From Bradyrhizobium frederickii (lineage in GTDB: Bacteria > Pseudomonadota > Alphaproteobacteria > Rhizobiales > Xanthobacteraceae), in NCBI RefSeq assembly GCF_004570865.1, contig NZ_SPQS01000021.1, positions 62,001 through 126,000 of the forward strand: 64,000 nt of DNA, given 5' to 3'. The position numbers and the translations under genes are program-made. This document shows positions 8,416-19,225 of this stretch, piece after piece. The notes below the pieces were generated by a model, which saw nothing but the letters and a program-made list of their open reading frames with translations, ran no database searches and was not told the DNA's origin. Every line of letters begins with the position of its first letter. Position 1 is the first letter of the stretch.

Positions 8416-9276
8416 ATGCGGAATATCAAGCAGCCGGGCGCGCCTATCGCAGAGCGCATCCAATGGGTGGAGGCGAGGGGGCGCACCTTCTCGTTCACGC
8501 TTCAAGCTGGTCTGCCGCTGCTGGAAGCCGCGCGGCGCGGCTTTGCGGCCGAAGGCTTTACGAGCGGCGTGCTCAACTTCCGGCGCGGCGCGCTCGGGCC
8601 GTTCGCCTATGTGATGCCGGCGCTGTCGAAGACCGGCGAGAACGCCGCTTTCTACAGCGACACGTACCGGCCCGGCGGCGTCACGCGCACGAGGCTCGGC
8701 AGTCTGACGCTGGGCATGCGCGACGGCGCGCCGTTCTTTCATTGCCATGGGCTTTGGACGGAGGCGGACGGCAAGGCCGGCGGTGGCCACATGCTGCCGG
8801 ACGAGACTGTCGTCGCCGAACCGTTCGAGGTCGACGCCTTCGGGCTCGATGGCGCGATGTTCACTGCGGAGCAAGATCCCGAGACCAATTTTAAGCTGTT
8901 CGGGCCGGTGGCTGCTGGACCCATGGGCGCCCGCACGACGCGTCGCGCGTTTGCGCTGCGGTTGCGGCCGAACCAGGATTTTGCCGCCTGTCTCGAACAG
9001 TTCTGCCGTGCGCACGGCATCGCGCGCGCGAGGATCCATGGCGGCGTCGGCTCGACCATCGGCGCGCGCTTCACCCATGGCGGAGTGACCGAGCCGTTTG
9101 CGACCGAGCTGGCGGTGACGGCCGGGCTGATCGCGCCCGGGCCCTCCGGCGCGCTCGAAGCTGCGCTCGACGTCGCCCTGGTCGACTACACCGGCGGCCT
9201 GGCGGAGGGGCGCCTGGTCCGCGGCGACAATCCGGTGCTGATGACCATGGAGCTGGTGCTGGAGGCGCTGGACTAG
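8416..9276 (+). CDS. Tandem PPC/DUF296-domain protein
   Basis: A 286-residue protein with two copies of the PPC (DUF296) fold, about residues 20-140 and 165-286. The first copy carries the metal-site type motif FFHCHGLW followed by GGHMLPDE; the second has ARIHGGVGSTIGARF. Most bacterial DUF296 proteins are about 140 residues, so this is a duplicated form. It begins 9 bases after the acyl-CoA ligase stop and is surely co-transcribed, suggesting an accessory role in the same acyl-CoA pathway. The reaction is unknown. Confidence 0.75.
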   Translation: MRNIKQPGAPIAERIQWVEARGRTFSFTLQAGLPLLEAARRGFAAEGFTSGVLNFRRGALGPFAYVMPALSKTGENAAFYSDTYRPGGVTRTRLGSLTLGMRDGAPFFHCHGLWTEADGKAGGGHMLPDETVVAEPFEVDAFGLDGAMFTAEQDPETNFKLFGPVAAGPMGARTTRRAFALRLRPNQDFAACLEQFCRAHGIARARIHGGVGSTIGARFTHGGVTEPFATELAVTAGLIAPGPSGALEAALDVALVDYTGGLAEGRLVRGDNPVLMTMELVLEALD

Positions 9277-9383
9277 ATCGCAGCCTGGACTTGTCATTGG
9301 CTGCTGAAGCCACTTCTTCTGAGCGCCTGTTCCTGATATGTTCTTGGTTGCGAGTTTCTCGGACAGGGCAGGGAGTGGTGAAT

Positions 9384-10136
9384 ATGCGAGGGCGACAGCG
9401 CGACATCAGGCTGCCTGCTCCTTATCTCCGGCGCGTCTGGCTCGACCGCGCGCTGGTTCCGGACTGGGAGGCATATCCGTATTGTCTGCCGATCTTCCGC
9501 GAGGAATTCGACCTGAGCTTCGACACCGCGATCACCATCGTCGTGGGCGAGAACGGCACCGGCAAGTCGACCATCCTGGAGGGTATTGCAGCGCTCGCAG
9601 GTTTTGACGACGCTGGCGGCGGCAAGGGTTATCGCCCGGTCGATCATTCCAATGCGCGCGAGATCATGGGCGGCGAGTTGTCGGTCGCGCTTCGCGCCGG
9701 CTGGGTGCCGAAGATCACCAACGGCTGGTTCTTCCGCGCTGAGACCTTCTTCTCGGTTGCAAGATATCTCGACGAGGTTTCCGACAGGCCGCCGGATTTT
9801 CTGTCCTACTCGCATGGTGAGGGTTTCCTGCGCTTCTTCGAGGAGCGATGCCAGAAGCAGGGCATTTTCATCTTCGACGAACCGGAATCAGCGCTGTCGC
9901 CAGCGCGCCAGATGGAGTTTCTCAAGCTGCTGCATCGCATGGATTCCTCCCGCAACTGCCAGGTCATCATGGCGACCCATGCGCCGATGCTGATGGCCTA
10001 TCCCAACGCGCGGTTGTTGCGGTTGACCAAGTACGGCCTCGAGCCCGTGACGGTGGAAGAGACCGATCATTACCGGGTGATGCGCGAATTCTGCAACGAT
10101 CCGCGCGGGTTCGTTGAGGCGGTGCTGGGGGAATGA
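9384..10136 (+). CDS. Small AAA ATPase (SMC/RecF-like)
   Basis: A 250-residue single-domain ABC-type ATPase without a coiled coil. Walker A is GENGTGKST at 55-63; a signature-like SHGEGF is at 143-148; Walker B is IFIFDEPESALSP from 161 with D165 and E166; the switch histidine is H199 in ATHAP. It matches the stand-alone AAA_21-like ATPases found in many genomes, some of which belong to defence systems with a separate nuclease. No nuclease gene is adjacent; the next genes are a higBA pair 47 bases downstream. GGGAG sits 8 bases before the chosen ATG. Confidence 0.8.
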   Translation: MRGRQRDIRLPAPYLRRVWLDRALVPDWEAYPYCLPIFREEFDLSFDTAITIVVGENGTGKSTILEGIAALAGFDDAGGGKGYRPVDHSNAREIMGGELSVALRAGWVPKITNGWFFRAETFFSVARYLDEVSDRPPDFLSYSHGEGFLRFFEERCQKQGIFIFDEPESALSPARQMEFLKLLHRMDSSRNCQVIMATHAPMLMAYPNARLLRLTKYGLEPVTVEETDHYRVMREFCNDPRGFVEAVLGE

Positions 10137-10183
10137 ATGTGCCATCCATTGTTGTTCACCCATTTTCGTAGTATGTTTCTGCC

Positions 10184-10471
10184 GTGATCAGGTCTTGGCG
10201 GAATTCAGCGAGCCGCAGGATCTGGGATGGCCAGCGTCCGAACCAGTTTCGTGGCCTCGATTTCGAGGCGGCGGCCGAATTGTTGCTTGCGCTGAACGTC
10301 GCGAAATCGCTCGGAGACTTGAGTCCATTGAAGAGCGTCGGATTGCATAAGCTGAAGGGCGATCGCAGGGGACAATGGGCCATGACAGTCAATGAGCGTT
10401 GGCGCATTTGTTTCGAATTCAGCAAGGGCGATGCCTACGAGGTAGAAATCGTCGATTATCACAAGGGCTGA
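10184..10471 (+). CDS. higB: HigB-type toxin (RelE/ParE family)
   Basis: A 95-residue RelE-superfamily mRNA interferase. The conserved features are present: IRSWR at the start, LHKLKGDRRGQWAMTVNERWRICF in the middle, and YEVEIVDYHKG at the end. HigB toxins cut mRNA on the ribosome and are neutralised by HigA. The start is GTG at 10184. The antitoxin follows after 5 bases, in the toxin-first order typical of higBA. Most toxin residues look intact, so the system is probably functional. Confidence 0.9.
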   Translation: MIRSWRNSASRRIWDGQRPNQFRGLDFEAAAELLLALNVAKSLGDLSPLKSVGLHKLKGDRRGQWAMTVNERWRICFEFSKGDAYEVEIVDYHKG

Positions 10472-10476
10472 CATTC

Positions 10477-10764
10477 ATGGCTCCACTCGTTCATCCCGGA
10501 AGGCTGCTCAAGCGCGAATTGGTTGCGCGAGGGCTGAGCGCCAACAGGCTTTCACTCGACATCGGCGTTCCTTCGGGGCGGATCACCGATATTCTGAATG
10601 GACGCAGAGGTATCTCGGCTGACACCGCGGTGCGACTTGGTCGGTATTTCGGCAACAGTCCTCAATTCTGGTTGGACTTGCAGGGGCAGTACGACATCGG
10701 TGTCGTCGAGCGGGAGAAGGGCGCGGAGATCGCTCGGCGGGTAAGGCCCGCCGACGCGGCTTGA
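10477..10764 (+). CDS. higA: HigA-type antitoxin
   Basis: A 95-residue XRE-family antitoxin with a helix-turn-helix at about residues 20-60 (LSANRLSLDIGVPSGRITDI, then ISADTAVRLGRYF) and the HigA signature FGNSPQFWLDLQGQYDI. It should bind HigB and repress the operon promoter just upstream of 10184. A dispersed intergenic repeat starts 17 bases after its stop codon. Confidence 0.9.
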   Translation: MAPLVHPGRLLKRELVARGLSANRLSLDIGVPSGRITDILNGRRGISADTAVRLGRYFGNSPQFWLDLQGQYDIGVVEREKGAEIARRVRPADAA

Positions 10765-10780
10765 TCGGCTCGCCACGTTG

Positions 10781-10905
10781 GTGTCCCGGACAAGCTGCAA
10801 CGCGAGAGCGTTGCGGCGCTGAGCCGGGACCCAGCGGCCGAGCAACGCGCTGCTGCATGGGCCCCGGCTCTGCAGCGCATCGCACCGGACGACGCTTCGG
10901 ATCGC
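10781..10905. repeat. Dispersed intergenic repeat, family A, copy 1
   Basis: It begins GTGTCCCGGACA and contains GTTGCGGCGCTGAGCCGGGAC and ATGGGCCCCGGCTC. The same order of blocks recurs at 35451-35581. Several inverted arms (CCCGGAC with GCCGGGAC, CCGGGA with GCCCCGG) mean the RNA would fold into stacked hairpins. It is non-coding. Confidence 0.75.
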
Positions 10906-11690
10906 CGCGAGGGCGCTACGCGGCACGAGAGCGAATTCATATTTCCGCTCGAAACTCAATCGCACGCGCGGGTTCCCGTTCTCGCGGCGTATTCCGCCCG
11001 AGCTTTGCGGTAGCTATTGCCCCTCGAAGATGCCGAGGGCGCAGGGAAGGCCGGGTGCCGGCTGGCACCCGCGGTCCACTGTGCGAAAGCGTGTGCTTAA
11101 AAAAAGCTGCACAGCGGCATACAGGTGAAGCCAAAACATCCGGCCTTCCCTGCGCAGTGGTTTGACGGCTTATGTCGTGCTCTCCTCGGGGAGCGTTGCA
11201 CTATTGCCCCCGTCGCCTTGCGGATGGCTGATGCGCTTGCCCGGTCGGGCCGCGGCATCACCGCAAGACTTGGCGCACAGACCCCGGGCGCCGGGACCAC
11301 ACGATTTTGCCGTACGCAGGCTGCACCGGTCGTGTCCGCGCAGTCAGTTGCTCACGGTGTGACCCGCCCTGCAACCACCGCCGCGGCAACGCAGCCTGCG
11401 TCCACCACGTACCACCCCGCATGTCGTGACGATCGCGATACGCCCCTCGGCCGGGGTGGGATGGCTTTCTATACGATAATCCGAAGTTCTGATAAAGAGA
11501 AATGTTTGGCCGCGCCGGCGTTGACCTTCCTGTGGGTGTTTCACCCGTCGGGCGGCGCAACAGGTTGTGGGGCGTGCCGGGCGTCAGCCGCAACGGCGCC
11601 ACGAACCGGTCTCCCCTCGGCCCCAAAATACGCTAGGATGATCGCAGCGCGCCCAAAGTCGCGCACGATCAACTGGACGCATGAGGAAAC
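10906..11690. other. Long non-coding or degenerate stretch with a 16-bp inverted repeat
   Basis: About 790 bases without a convincing gene; the ORFs here are low-complexity Arg/Ala/Pro readings with no signal or family. Bases 11039-11054 (GCGCAGGGAAGGCCGG) and 11140-11155 are perfect inverted copies 85 bases apart. From memory, related GC-rich blocks recur in Bradyrhizobium intergenic DNA; I cannot search to confirm. The end of the stretch must hold the promoter of the mxaD-like operon. Confidence 0.5.
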
Positions 11691-11693
11691 GAG

Positions 11694-12272
11694 ATGAGGG
11701 TGACGATTGGACGGCGCACGGCCGTGGCGGCGGTGCTGACTGCCGCAGGGGCGGCGGTCTTGACGGCAGCTTTTGCGCCGGCTTTTTCACCAGCCTGGGC
11801 CCACGGGCCGACGCGGCAGAAAGTGCGCGAATCCATCGAGATCAACGCGCCGCAGGACAAGGTCTGGGCGGCGATCCGCAACTTTCAGGACATGAGCTGG
11901 CTGCCGCCTGTTACCAAGACCACGGGCGAGAAGGGCAACGAGGTCGGCGCGACGCGGCAGCTGACGCTGACGGGCGGAGCGACTGTCGATGAGGAGCTCT
12001 ACAAATACGAGCCCGACATGATGAGCTATTCGTACCGGATCACGAAGGTCGACGTGAAGGTGCTGCCGGTGACCAATTATTCCTCGACCCTGACGGTGTC
12101 GCCGGCTCCCGACGGCAAGTCGAAGCTGGAATGGGCCGGCGCGTTCTACCGCGGCTTTCCCAACAACGATCCGCCGCCGGAGCTGAGCGACGAGGCCGCC
12201 AAGACCGCGGTGAGCGGGCTCTACAAGGCCGGTCTGGAGGCGCTGAAGAAGAAGATCGAGAGCGGTAGCTGA
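11694..12272 (+). CDS. mxaD: MxaD-like periplasmic SRPBCC protein
   Basis: A 192-residue exported protein. After the signal peptide (residues 1-36, ending SPAWA) comes a START/SRPBCC-type domain that resembles MxaD of methanol dehydrogenase clusters: ESIEINAPQDKVWAAIRNF, MSWLPPV, VLPVTNYSSTLTV, and FYRGFPNNDPPPELSDEAA. MxaD is thought to help methanol dehydrogenase interact with cytochrome c. GAGGAAACGAG precedes the ATG. The propeller gene starts 2 bases after the stop. No dehydrogenase gene is adjacent, so its partner (perhaps a XoxF-type PQQ enzyme) would be elsewhere; that is inference. Confidence 0.75.
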   Translation: MRVTIGRRTAVAAVLTAAGAAVLTAAFAPAFSPAWAHGPTRQKVRESIEINAPQDKVWAAIRNFQDMSWLPPVTKTTGEKGNEVGATRQLTLTGGATVDEELYKYEPDMMSYSYRITKVDVKVLPVTNYSSTLTVSPAPDGKSKLEWAGAFYRGFPNNDPPPELSDEAAKTAVSGLYKAGLEALKKKIESGS

Positions 12273-12274
12273 TC

Positions 12275-13255
12275 GTGCGGGCATTGGCCTTGCGGGCGCT
12301 GCTCCTGGCGGCGCTCGCCGCCGGCCTTTGTTGTGCTGCTCTTGGCCCGGGCTTCGGCAGCGCGTCTGCCGAAGAAGCCTTCATCACCAATCAGCTCAGC
12401 GACGATCTGATGATCGTGGATCTCGCGACTGCGCGCGCGGTGTCAACCATTCCCATCGGCGGCAAGCCGGCCGGTGTTGCCGTTAGCGCGGACGGGCGCT
12501 TTGCCTATGTCACGAGTCCCGATGCCAAGGCGGTGACGGTGGTGGACGCGGCGACGCGGCAGGTGGCGGGCCGCGTTGAGGTCGGCGGCGGCCCGCTCGG
12601 CATCGCCGTGGCGCCAGATGGCAAGACCGTCTATGTCGCCGACTGGTATGCCGCGGCGGTGCGGGTGATCGATACGGCCTCGCGCAGCGTCACGGCCAGC
12701 ATCGCGGTCGGCGCCTCGCCGTCGGGGCTGGCGGTGACGCCGGACGGCAAGCTGCTGCTCTCGGCTGACCGCGACGACGACAGCGTCTCGGTCGTCGACA
12801 CCGCGACGCGCCAGCGCAAGACGACGATCAAGGTCGGCACCCGTCCATTCGGCGTCACCATCGATACCGAGGGCAAGCGCGCCTACACCGCCAATGTCGG
12901 CTCCGACGACGTCTCTGTGATCGACATCGCGGAAGGGCGCGAGATCGGCCGCGTGCCCGTCGGCATGCGCCCCTACGCCGTGGCGCTGACGCAAGGCCGC
13001 GGCTTCGTGACCGACCAATATGGCGGGACCGTCAGCGTGTTCGATGTTGCGAGCCTGAAGCCGATCAAGCGCATCAATGTCGGCGACTATCCCGAGGGCA
13101 TCAACGCCACCGCCGACGGCAAGCGCGTCATCGTCGCCTGCTGGGAGAGCAACACGCTTCATATCATCGACGCGGCCGAGCTGAAGGTCGTCGGCGAGAT
13201 CAAGACCGGCGACGGCCCAAGGGCGTTCGGGTTGTTTTTGCGCAGGACGGAGTAG
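12275..13255 (+). CDS. YVTN-type beta-propeller protein, periplasmic
   Basis: A 326-residue exported protein with a signal peptide (residues 1-33) and about seven YVTN/NHL-like blades, each with the pattern PxGVAVSPDGKxxYV-x-VVDxATxxVxxxIxVG. It starts with GTG 2 bases after the mxaD-like stop, so the two are translationally coupled. Propellers of this group occur beside PQQ-dependent alcohol dehydrogenases. It has no catalytic motifs; a binding or assembly role fits. A palindromic repeat follows 8 bases downstream. Confidence 0.8.
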   Translation: MRALALRALLLAALAAGLCCAALGPGFGSASAEEAFITNQLSDDLMIVDLATARAVSTIPIGGKPAGVAVSADGRFAYVTSPDAKAVTVVDAATRQVAGRVEVGGGPLGIAVAPDGKTVYVADWYAAAVRVIDTASRSVTASIAVGASPSGLAVTPDGKLLLSADRDDDSVSVVDTATRQRKTTIKVGTRPFGVTIDTEGKRAYTANVGSDDVSVIDIAEGREIGRVPVGMRPYAVALTQGRGFVTDQYGGTVSVFDVASLKPIKRINVGDYPEGINATADGKRVIVACWESNTLHIIDAAELKVVGEIKTGDGPRAFGLFLRRTE

Positions 13256-13262
13256 GGCGGTC

Positions 13263-13349
13263 GTAGCCCGCATGAGCGGAGCGACATGCGGGACAGGGCC
13301 ATCCTCATCCACTGACGTTCCCGGATGTCGCTTCGCTCATCCGGGCTAC
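13263..13349. repeat. Palindromic repeat between two convergent genes
   Basis: Arms 13263-13293 and 13319-13349 are inverted copies with 3 mismatches in 31 bases (GTAGCCCG...GCGACATGCGGGA). It lies between the propeller gene and the HAD gene. On the minus strand one arm is translated as the last codons of the HAD gene. Confidence 0.8.
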
Positions 13350-13979
13350 TGCACCGGGGCAGAGCGTCCATGCAATCTCATCCATCCGCTCGAACACATG
13401 GTCCGGCCCCAGTGCCCGCAGCGCCGCCGGGGCTGCATAGCCCCAGCATACCGCGCCGCAGGCAATGCCGATGGCCCGCGCCGCCTCGATGTCGCGGACC
13501 TCGTCGCCGATCGCGATGACTTGGCCCGGCGGGACACCGGCGCGGCGGATGACCCTACGGAATTTGGCGGCCTTGCCGAACAGCGAGGCCGCGCAGTCGA
13601 AATGCGTAAACAACGCCCCGGCATCCCCGAGCTTCTCGCGCGCATTGGCCTCGCTGTCGGACGTCACCAGCGCCAGCTGCACGCCGTTCTCGGCCAGCGT
13701 CCGCAGCATCGCCTCGACACCCGCGAACAACGGAATCTCGCTGGCCGCCTCCGCCTTCAGCCGCCGCGCATGCCGCGCGATCGCCGGCAGCTTCCACAAG
13801 GGGACTTCGAGCCGGGCAAGAATCTCCCGCGTCGAAGCATGCCGCAGCCCCTCGACGTCCTCGTCGGCGACGCGGCGAAAGCCGAAGCGGTCGGCGACAT
13901 CGTTGATGGTGCGCAGGAACCAGGGGAAGCTGTCGGCGAGCGTGCCGTCGAGGTCGAAGATGGCGAGGGCGTAGGGCAT
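13305..13979 (-). CDS. HAD-superfamily phosphatase
   Basis: A 224-residue HAD hydrolase of the phosphoglycolate phosphatase-like group. Motif I is FDLDGTLADS (nucleophile Asp and acid Asp), motif II is the LVTSDS region, motif III lysine is in LFGKAAKFRRV, and motif IV is IAIGDEVRDIEAA. A four-helix cap lies between motifs I and II. The substrate is unknown. The last 13 codons (VARMSEATSGNVSG, then stop) are encoded by a palindromic repeat arm, so the native C-terminus has been replaced. Start: ATG at 13979 rather than TTG at 14006, neither with a clear ribosome-binding site. Confidence 0.85.
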   Translation of the reverse strand: MPYALAIFDLDGTLADSFPWFLRTINDVADRFGFRRVADEDVEGLRHASTREILARLEVPLWKLPAIARHARRLKAEAASEIPLFAGVEAMLRTLAENGVQLALVTSDSEANAREKLGDAGALFTHFDCAASLFGKAAKFRRVIRRAGVPPGQVIAIGDEVRDIEAARAIGIACGAVCWGYAAPAALRALGPDHVFERMDEIAWTLCPGAVARMSEATSGNVSG

Positions 13980-14050
13980 GGAGGCGGGTTTCGAGTTCGC
14001 TGACAAGCGTGGCCTGATGTGCTATCGTTCGGCAAAATTCGAGGACAGCC

Positions 14051-14272
14051 ATGCGGCACGAGCGCATTGAAATCAACCCGGCGATCATGGACGGCAAGCC
14101 TGTGATCCGCGGCACACGCGTGCCGGTCGAGCTGGTGTTGTGCGAGCTGGGCGCGGGTATGACCATTGAGACCATCATAGCGGAGCATCCGCGGTTGACA
14201 GCGGACGACATTCGGGCAGCCCAGGCTTTTGCGGCAGACTATTTGGCCGACGAAGACATCATTTTTCGCTAA
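14051..14272 (+). CDS. DUF433 antitoxin-like protein
   Basis: A 73-residue protein of the DUF433 family, a short winged-HTH type antitoxin. Family blocks: INPAIMDGKPVIRGTRVPVE, then MTIETIIAEHPRLTADDIRAA, then ALAY-like AADYLADED. It precedes a DUF5615 PIN-like gene by 3 bases; this pair is a recurrent VapBC-like toxin-antitoxin arrangement. Confidence 0.85.
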   Translation: MRHERIEINPAIMDGKPVIRGTRVPVELVLCELGAGMTIETIIAEHPRLTADDIRAAQAFAADYLADEDIIFR

Positions 14273-14275
14273 ACC

Positions 14276-14752
14276 GTGCTCTGGCTCGCAGACGAGTGCA
14301 TCGCGGTCTCTCTGGTTCGAGAGCTGCGCGGCGCCGGTCACGATGTGCTCTACATCGCCGAATTTGCTGCCAGTCTGGGCGATGTAGAGGTCATTGCGCT
14401 GGCGTCACGGGAAGGCCGTCTTCTCCTTACGGCTGACAAGGATTTCGGCGAGCTTGTCTTTCGTCGCAACCAAGTCGTTCCAGGTCTCGTCCTGCTGCGC
14501 ATCGATCCGGATCATGGGCCGCTGGTACGGAAGCGGCTACTGGAGGCCGTCGATCACTTCGGTGAAGGGCTCTTCGGCCGCTATGTCGTGATTGACGAGG
14601 TTCGCTTTCGATCGCGTCCTTTGTATTGCTGCGCCGGAGGTGACTCACTGCAATTTGCGGACGTGAACATTGATGTCGATATCGATGTTGCTGACGCAAG
14701 TCTGAGTGGCCACCCTCGTGCCAGCGGCCGTCCCGTAGACCGGCTCCTCTGA
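14276..14752 (+). CDS. DUF5615 PIN-like toxin with an abnormal C-terminal extension
   Basis: A GTG-started 158-residue reading. Residues 1-117 are a DUF5615 (Mut7-C/PIN-like) domain: LADECI at the start, AGHDVLYIAEF, LLLTADKDFGELVF with the acidic metal-site residues, and the usual C-terminal end YVVIDEVRFRSRPL. Family members normally stop about there. Here the frame runs on for about 41 residues, antisense to the 3' end of the convergent gene, so the native stop codon has probably been lost. The toxin domain itself looks complete. Confidence 0.7.
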   Translation: MLWLADECIAVSLVRELRGAGHDVLYIAEFAASLGDVEVIALASREGRLLLTADKDFGELVFRRNQVVPGLVLLRIDPDHGPLVRKRLLEAVDHFGEGLFGRYVVIDEVRFRSRPLYCCAGGDSLQFADVNIDVDIDVADASLSGHPRASGRPVDRLL

Positions 14753-14957
14753 CATTGGCCAGCTTCAGGCACCGCCATTGCGGCAGCGGCCCGCTGCTGT
14801 CGCCGGCGAGCTGCCAGGCCGGCACAGCTTCCTCGCCGGCCTTGTTGGTGCCGATGACGTGCGGACATAGCTCGCGGTACCGGCCCTCGTAGATACAGGT
14901 CACCTGCTGCTCGGCGAGGATGGCGTTGCGGAAGAGAGCATAGGTTCGGCTGGGCAT
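14645..14957 (-). pseudogene. Conserved hypothetical gene with a one-base frameshift
   Basis: The ATG at 14957 (GGAG 7 bases upstream) opens a frame beginning MPSRTYALFRNAILAEQQVT, then YRELCPHVIGTNKAGEEAV and LPQWRCLKLANV. After DGRWHEGG (about 14714) the frame becomes arginine/histidine-rich, whereas the next frame reads TQTCVSNIDIDINVHVRKLQ and stops at 14645. The second part is what I expect for the tail of this rhizobial family (from memory). A single-base indel near 14712 explains both. It is either a recent mutation or a sequencing error; function unknown. Confidence 0.65.
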
Positions 14958-15002
14958 GGAGATCACTCCAGGCAACTTGAGCCGGTTGCTCGAGCGGCGG
15001 GT

Positions 15003-17981
<2,979 letters not shown>

Positions 17982-18078
17982 CCGAGTTGCCCTCAAGCAA
18001 TCCCATGGGTGCGCGACCGCGCCAGCAAGAGAGCCGCGCTTCGTCCGGAACCGGATCGGCGCCGATGGGGTTGGCAGC

Positions 18079-18093
18079 GAACGTAGGAAGAAC
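18079..18093 (-). promoter_or_regulatory. LexA (SOS) box upstream of uvrA
   Basis: GAACGTAGGAAGAAC on the + strand is an exact GAAC-N7-GAAC, which reads GTTC-N7-GTTC toward uvrA. This is the alphaproteobacterial LexA operator. It lies 98 bases before the uvrA start. Confidence 0.85.
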
Positions 18094-18212
18094 GGAGGCG
18101 GATTTCCAGAGGGAGTTGCGAATCGTCAACGGAATGTTGGCGCTCTGGCGGCATCTGGCAGCAGCAGAACGTGGAACTGCATGGACGCGCATGCCCCAGA
18201 AGCAGGCCAAAC

Positions 18213-18240
18213 AAAAAGGCCGGCACGAGGCCGGCCTTTC
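18213..18240 (-). terminator. Terminator of the first porin gene
   Basis: AAAGGCCGGC and GCCGGCCTTT arms, with a run of five A on the + strand (T on the transcript), 27 bases past the stop. Almost the same hairpin follows the next porin gene and the truncated copy. Confidence 0.9.
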
Positions 18241-18266
18241 GTAACGGGAGAGTTGGGAGACGAAGC

Positions 18267-19019
18267 TCAGTACTTCGCAACCACCGGGCCGCCGAAGGTG
18301 TAGTTGAGGCGGACGGTGCCCATATCGACGTCCTGCTTGATCCGGTCGATGCGGTCGTTGACGCCGAGAATCGTGAAGGAGTTGTTGCGCTTGCCCATGA
18401 ACAGATGGTCGTACTCGATCGCCACGGACCAGTTCGGCGCGAAACCAAATTCGAGGCCGGTGCCGACCGCACCACCCCAGCGCGTCTCGCTTGCGCTATC
18501 GAGGACGACGCCGCCCACCAGACCGGTGTATTTGGCGTGCGTGACGGCCGCGCCACCCTTCACATACCAGAGCACGTTGTTCCAGGCATAGCCGACCTGG
18601 CCGGTGAAGAGGCCAAGTGCGTCGATCTTGGTCTCGTTGACCAGCGGCGCAAACGTCAGGCTGGTATTTGAGCCTTTCAGATTGGCCCAGTCGCCCTGGG
18701 CTTCGAGACCGAAGACCCAGTTGGCCGACTGCCAGCGGTAACCGAGCTGGCCACCGACGACGCCGCCGGTCGCATTGTGACAGCCTTCAGCCGTGTCCGG
18801 ACCGGGCACGCCAAAGATATTGTTGACGTCCCAGCAGTTGCGGCTCGATGCGCCACCGCCGTTAATGCCGACGTAGAAACCGCTCCAATTGTACATCGCG
18901 ATCGGCGCGACCGGAGCCTTGGTGTAGGGACGGGCCGCCAAATCGGCCGCCGAGGCCGGTGCCAACGCGCTGATTGCGAACAAACTGGCCGAAGCCAGCA
19001 AAAGCTTCCTCATATCCAT
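18267..19019 (-). CDS. Outer-membrane beta-barrel protein (Omp25/RopB-like)
   Basis: A 250-residue outer-membrane protein. Signal peptide 1-24 is followed by the rhizobial mark DLAARPYTKAPVAP, then eight-stranded OmpA-like barrel sequence (WSGFYVGINGGG, GGQLGYRW, FGLEAQGDW, VGYAWNNVLWYVKGG, FGFAPNWSVAIEYDHLFMG), ending in a terminal aromatic (VVAKY) as required for Bam insertion. A disulfide pair is likely in the first loop (NCWDVN, EGCHN). GGGGA precedes the ATG. It is the largest of three related genes lying between uvrA and ssb. Confidence 0.9.
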   Translation of the reverse strand: MDMRKLLLASASLFAISALAPASAADLAARPYTKAPVAPIAMYNWSGFYVGINGGGASSRNCWDVNNIFGVPGPDTAEGCHNATGGVVGGQLGYRWQSANWVFGLEAQGDWANLKGSNTSLTFAPLVNETKIDALGLFTGQVGYAWNNVLWYVKGGAAVTHAKYTGLVGGVVLDSASETRWGGAVGTGLEFGFAPNWSVAIEYDHLFMGKRNNSFTILGVNDRIDRIKQDVDMGTVRLNYTFGGPVVAKY

Positions 19020-19169
19020 TCCCCAGTACCCGTCTCTCTTTCTTGCCTTCCGGAATCGGAAGAGCAGCGGACCCTGTGATCTTTACACCATTTAAGCCAA
19101 AGGTTGTGTCACCTGGGGGCCACATCTCTTGAAAAACACCAGCTGGCGATGTGGGTGGACGCGAGACAA

Positions 19170-19198
19170 CAAAAAGGCCGGCGCAAGGCCGGCCTTTC
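19170..19198 (-). terminator. Terminator of the second porin gene
   Basis: AAAAAGGCCGGC, short loop, GCCGGCCTTT, located 28 bases past the stop of the gene at 19226-19900. Nearly identical to the hairpins at 18213 and 20088. Confidence 0.9.
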
Positions 19199-19225
19199 GT
19201 AACGCGAGGAGCGTTGCAGCGAAGC

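Noticed and set aside
6178..9297. A 1039-residue open frame on the minus strand opposite the acyl-CoA ligase and PPC genes
   Set aside because: His/Gly/Arg/Ala-rich composition, no domain, and complete overlap with two well-supported + strand genes: a GC-driven antisense shadow.
11125..11697. A 190-residue + strand ORF ahead of the mxaD-like gene
   Set aside because: Unstructured Arg/Pro/Thr/Ala composition, no ribosome-binding site, and it lies in repeat-like DNA.
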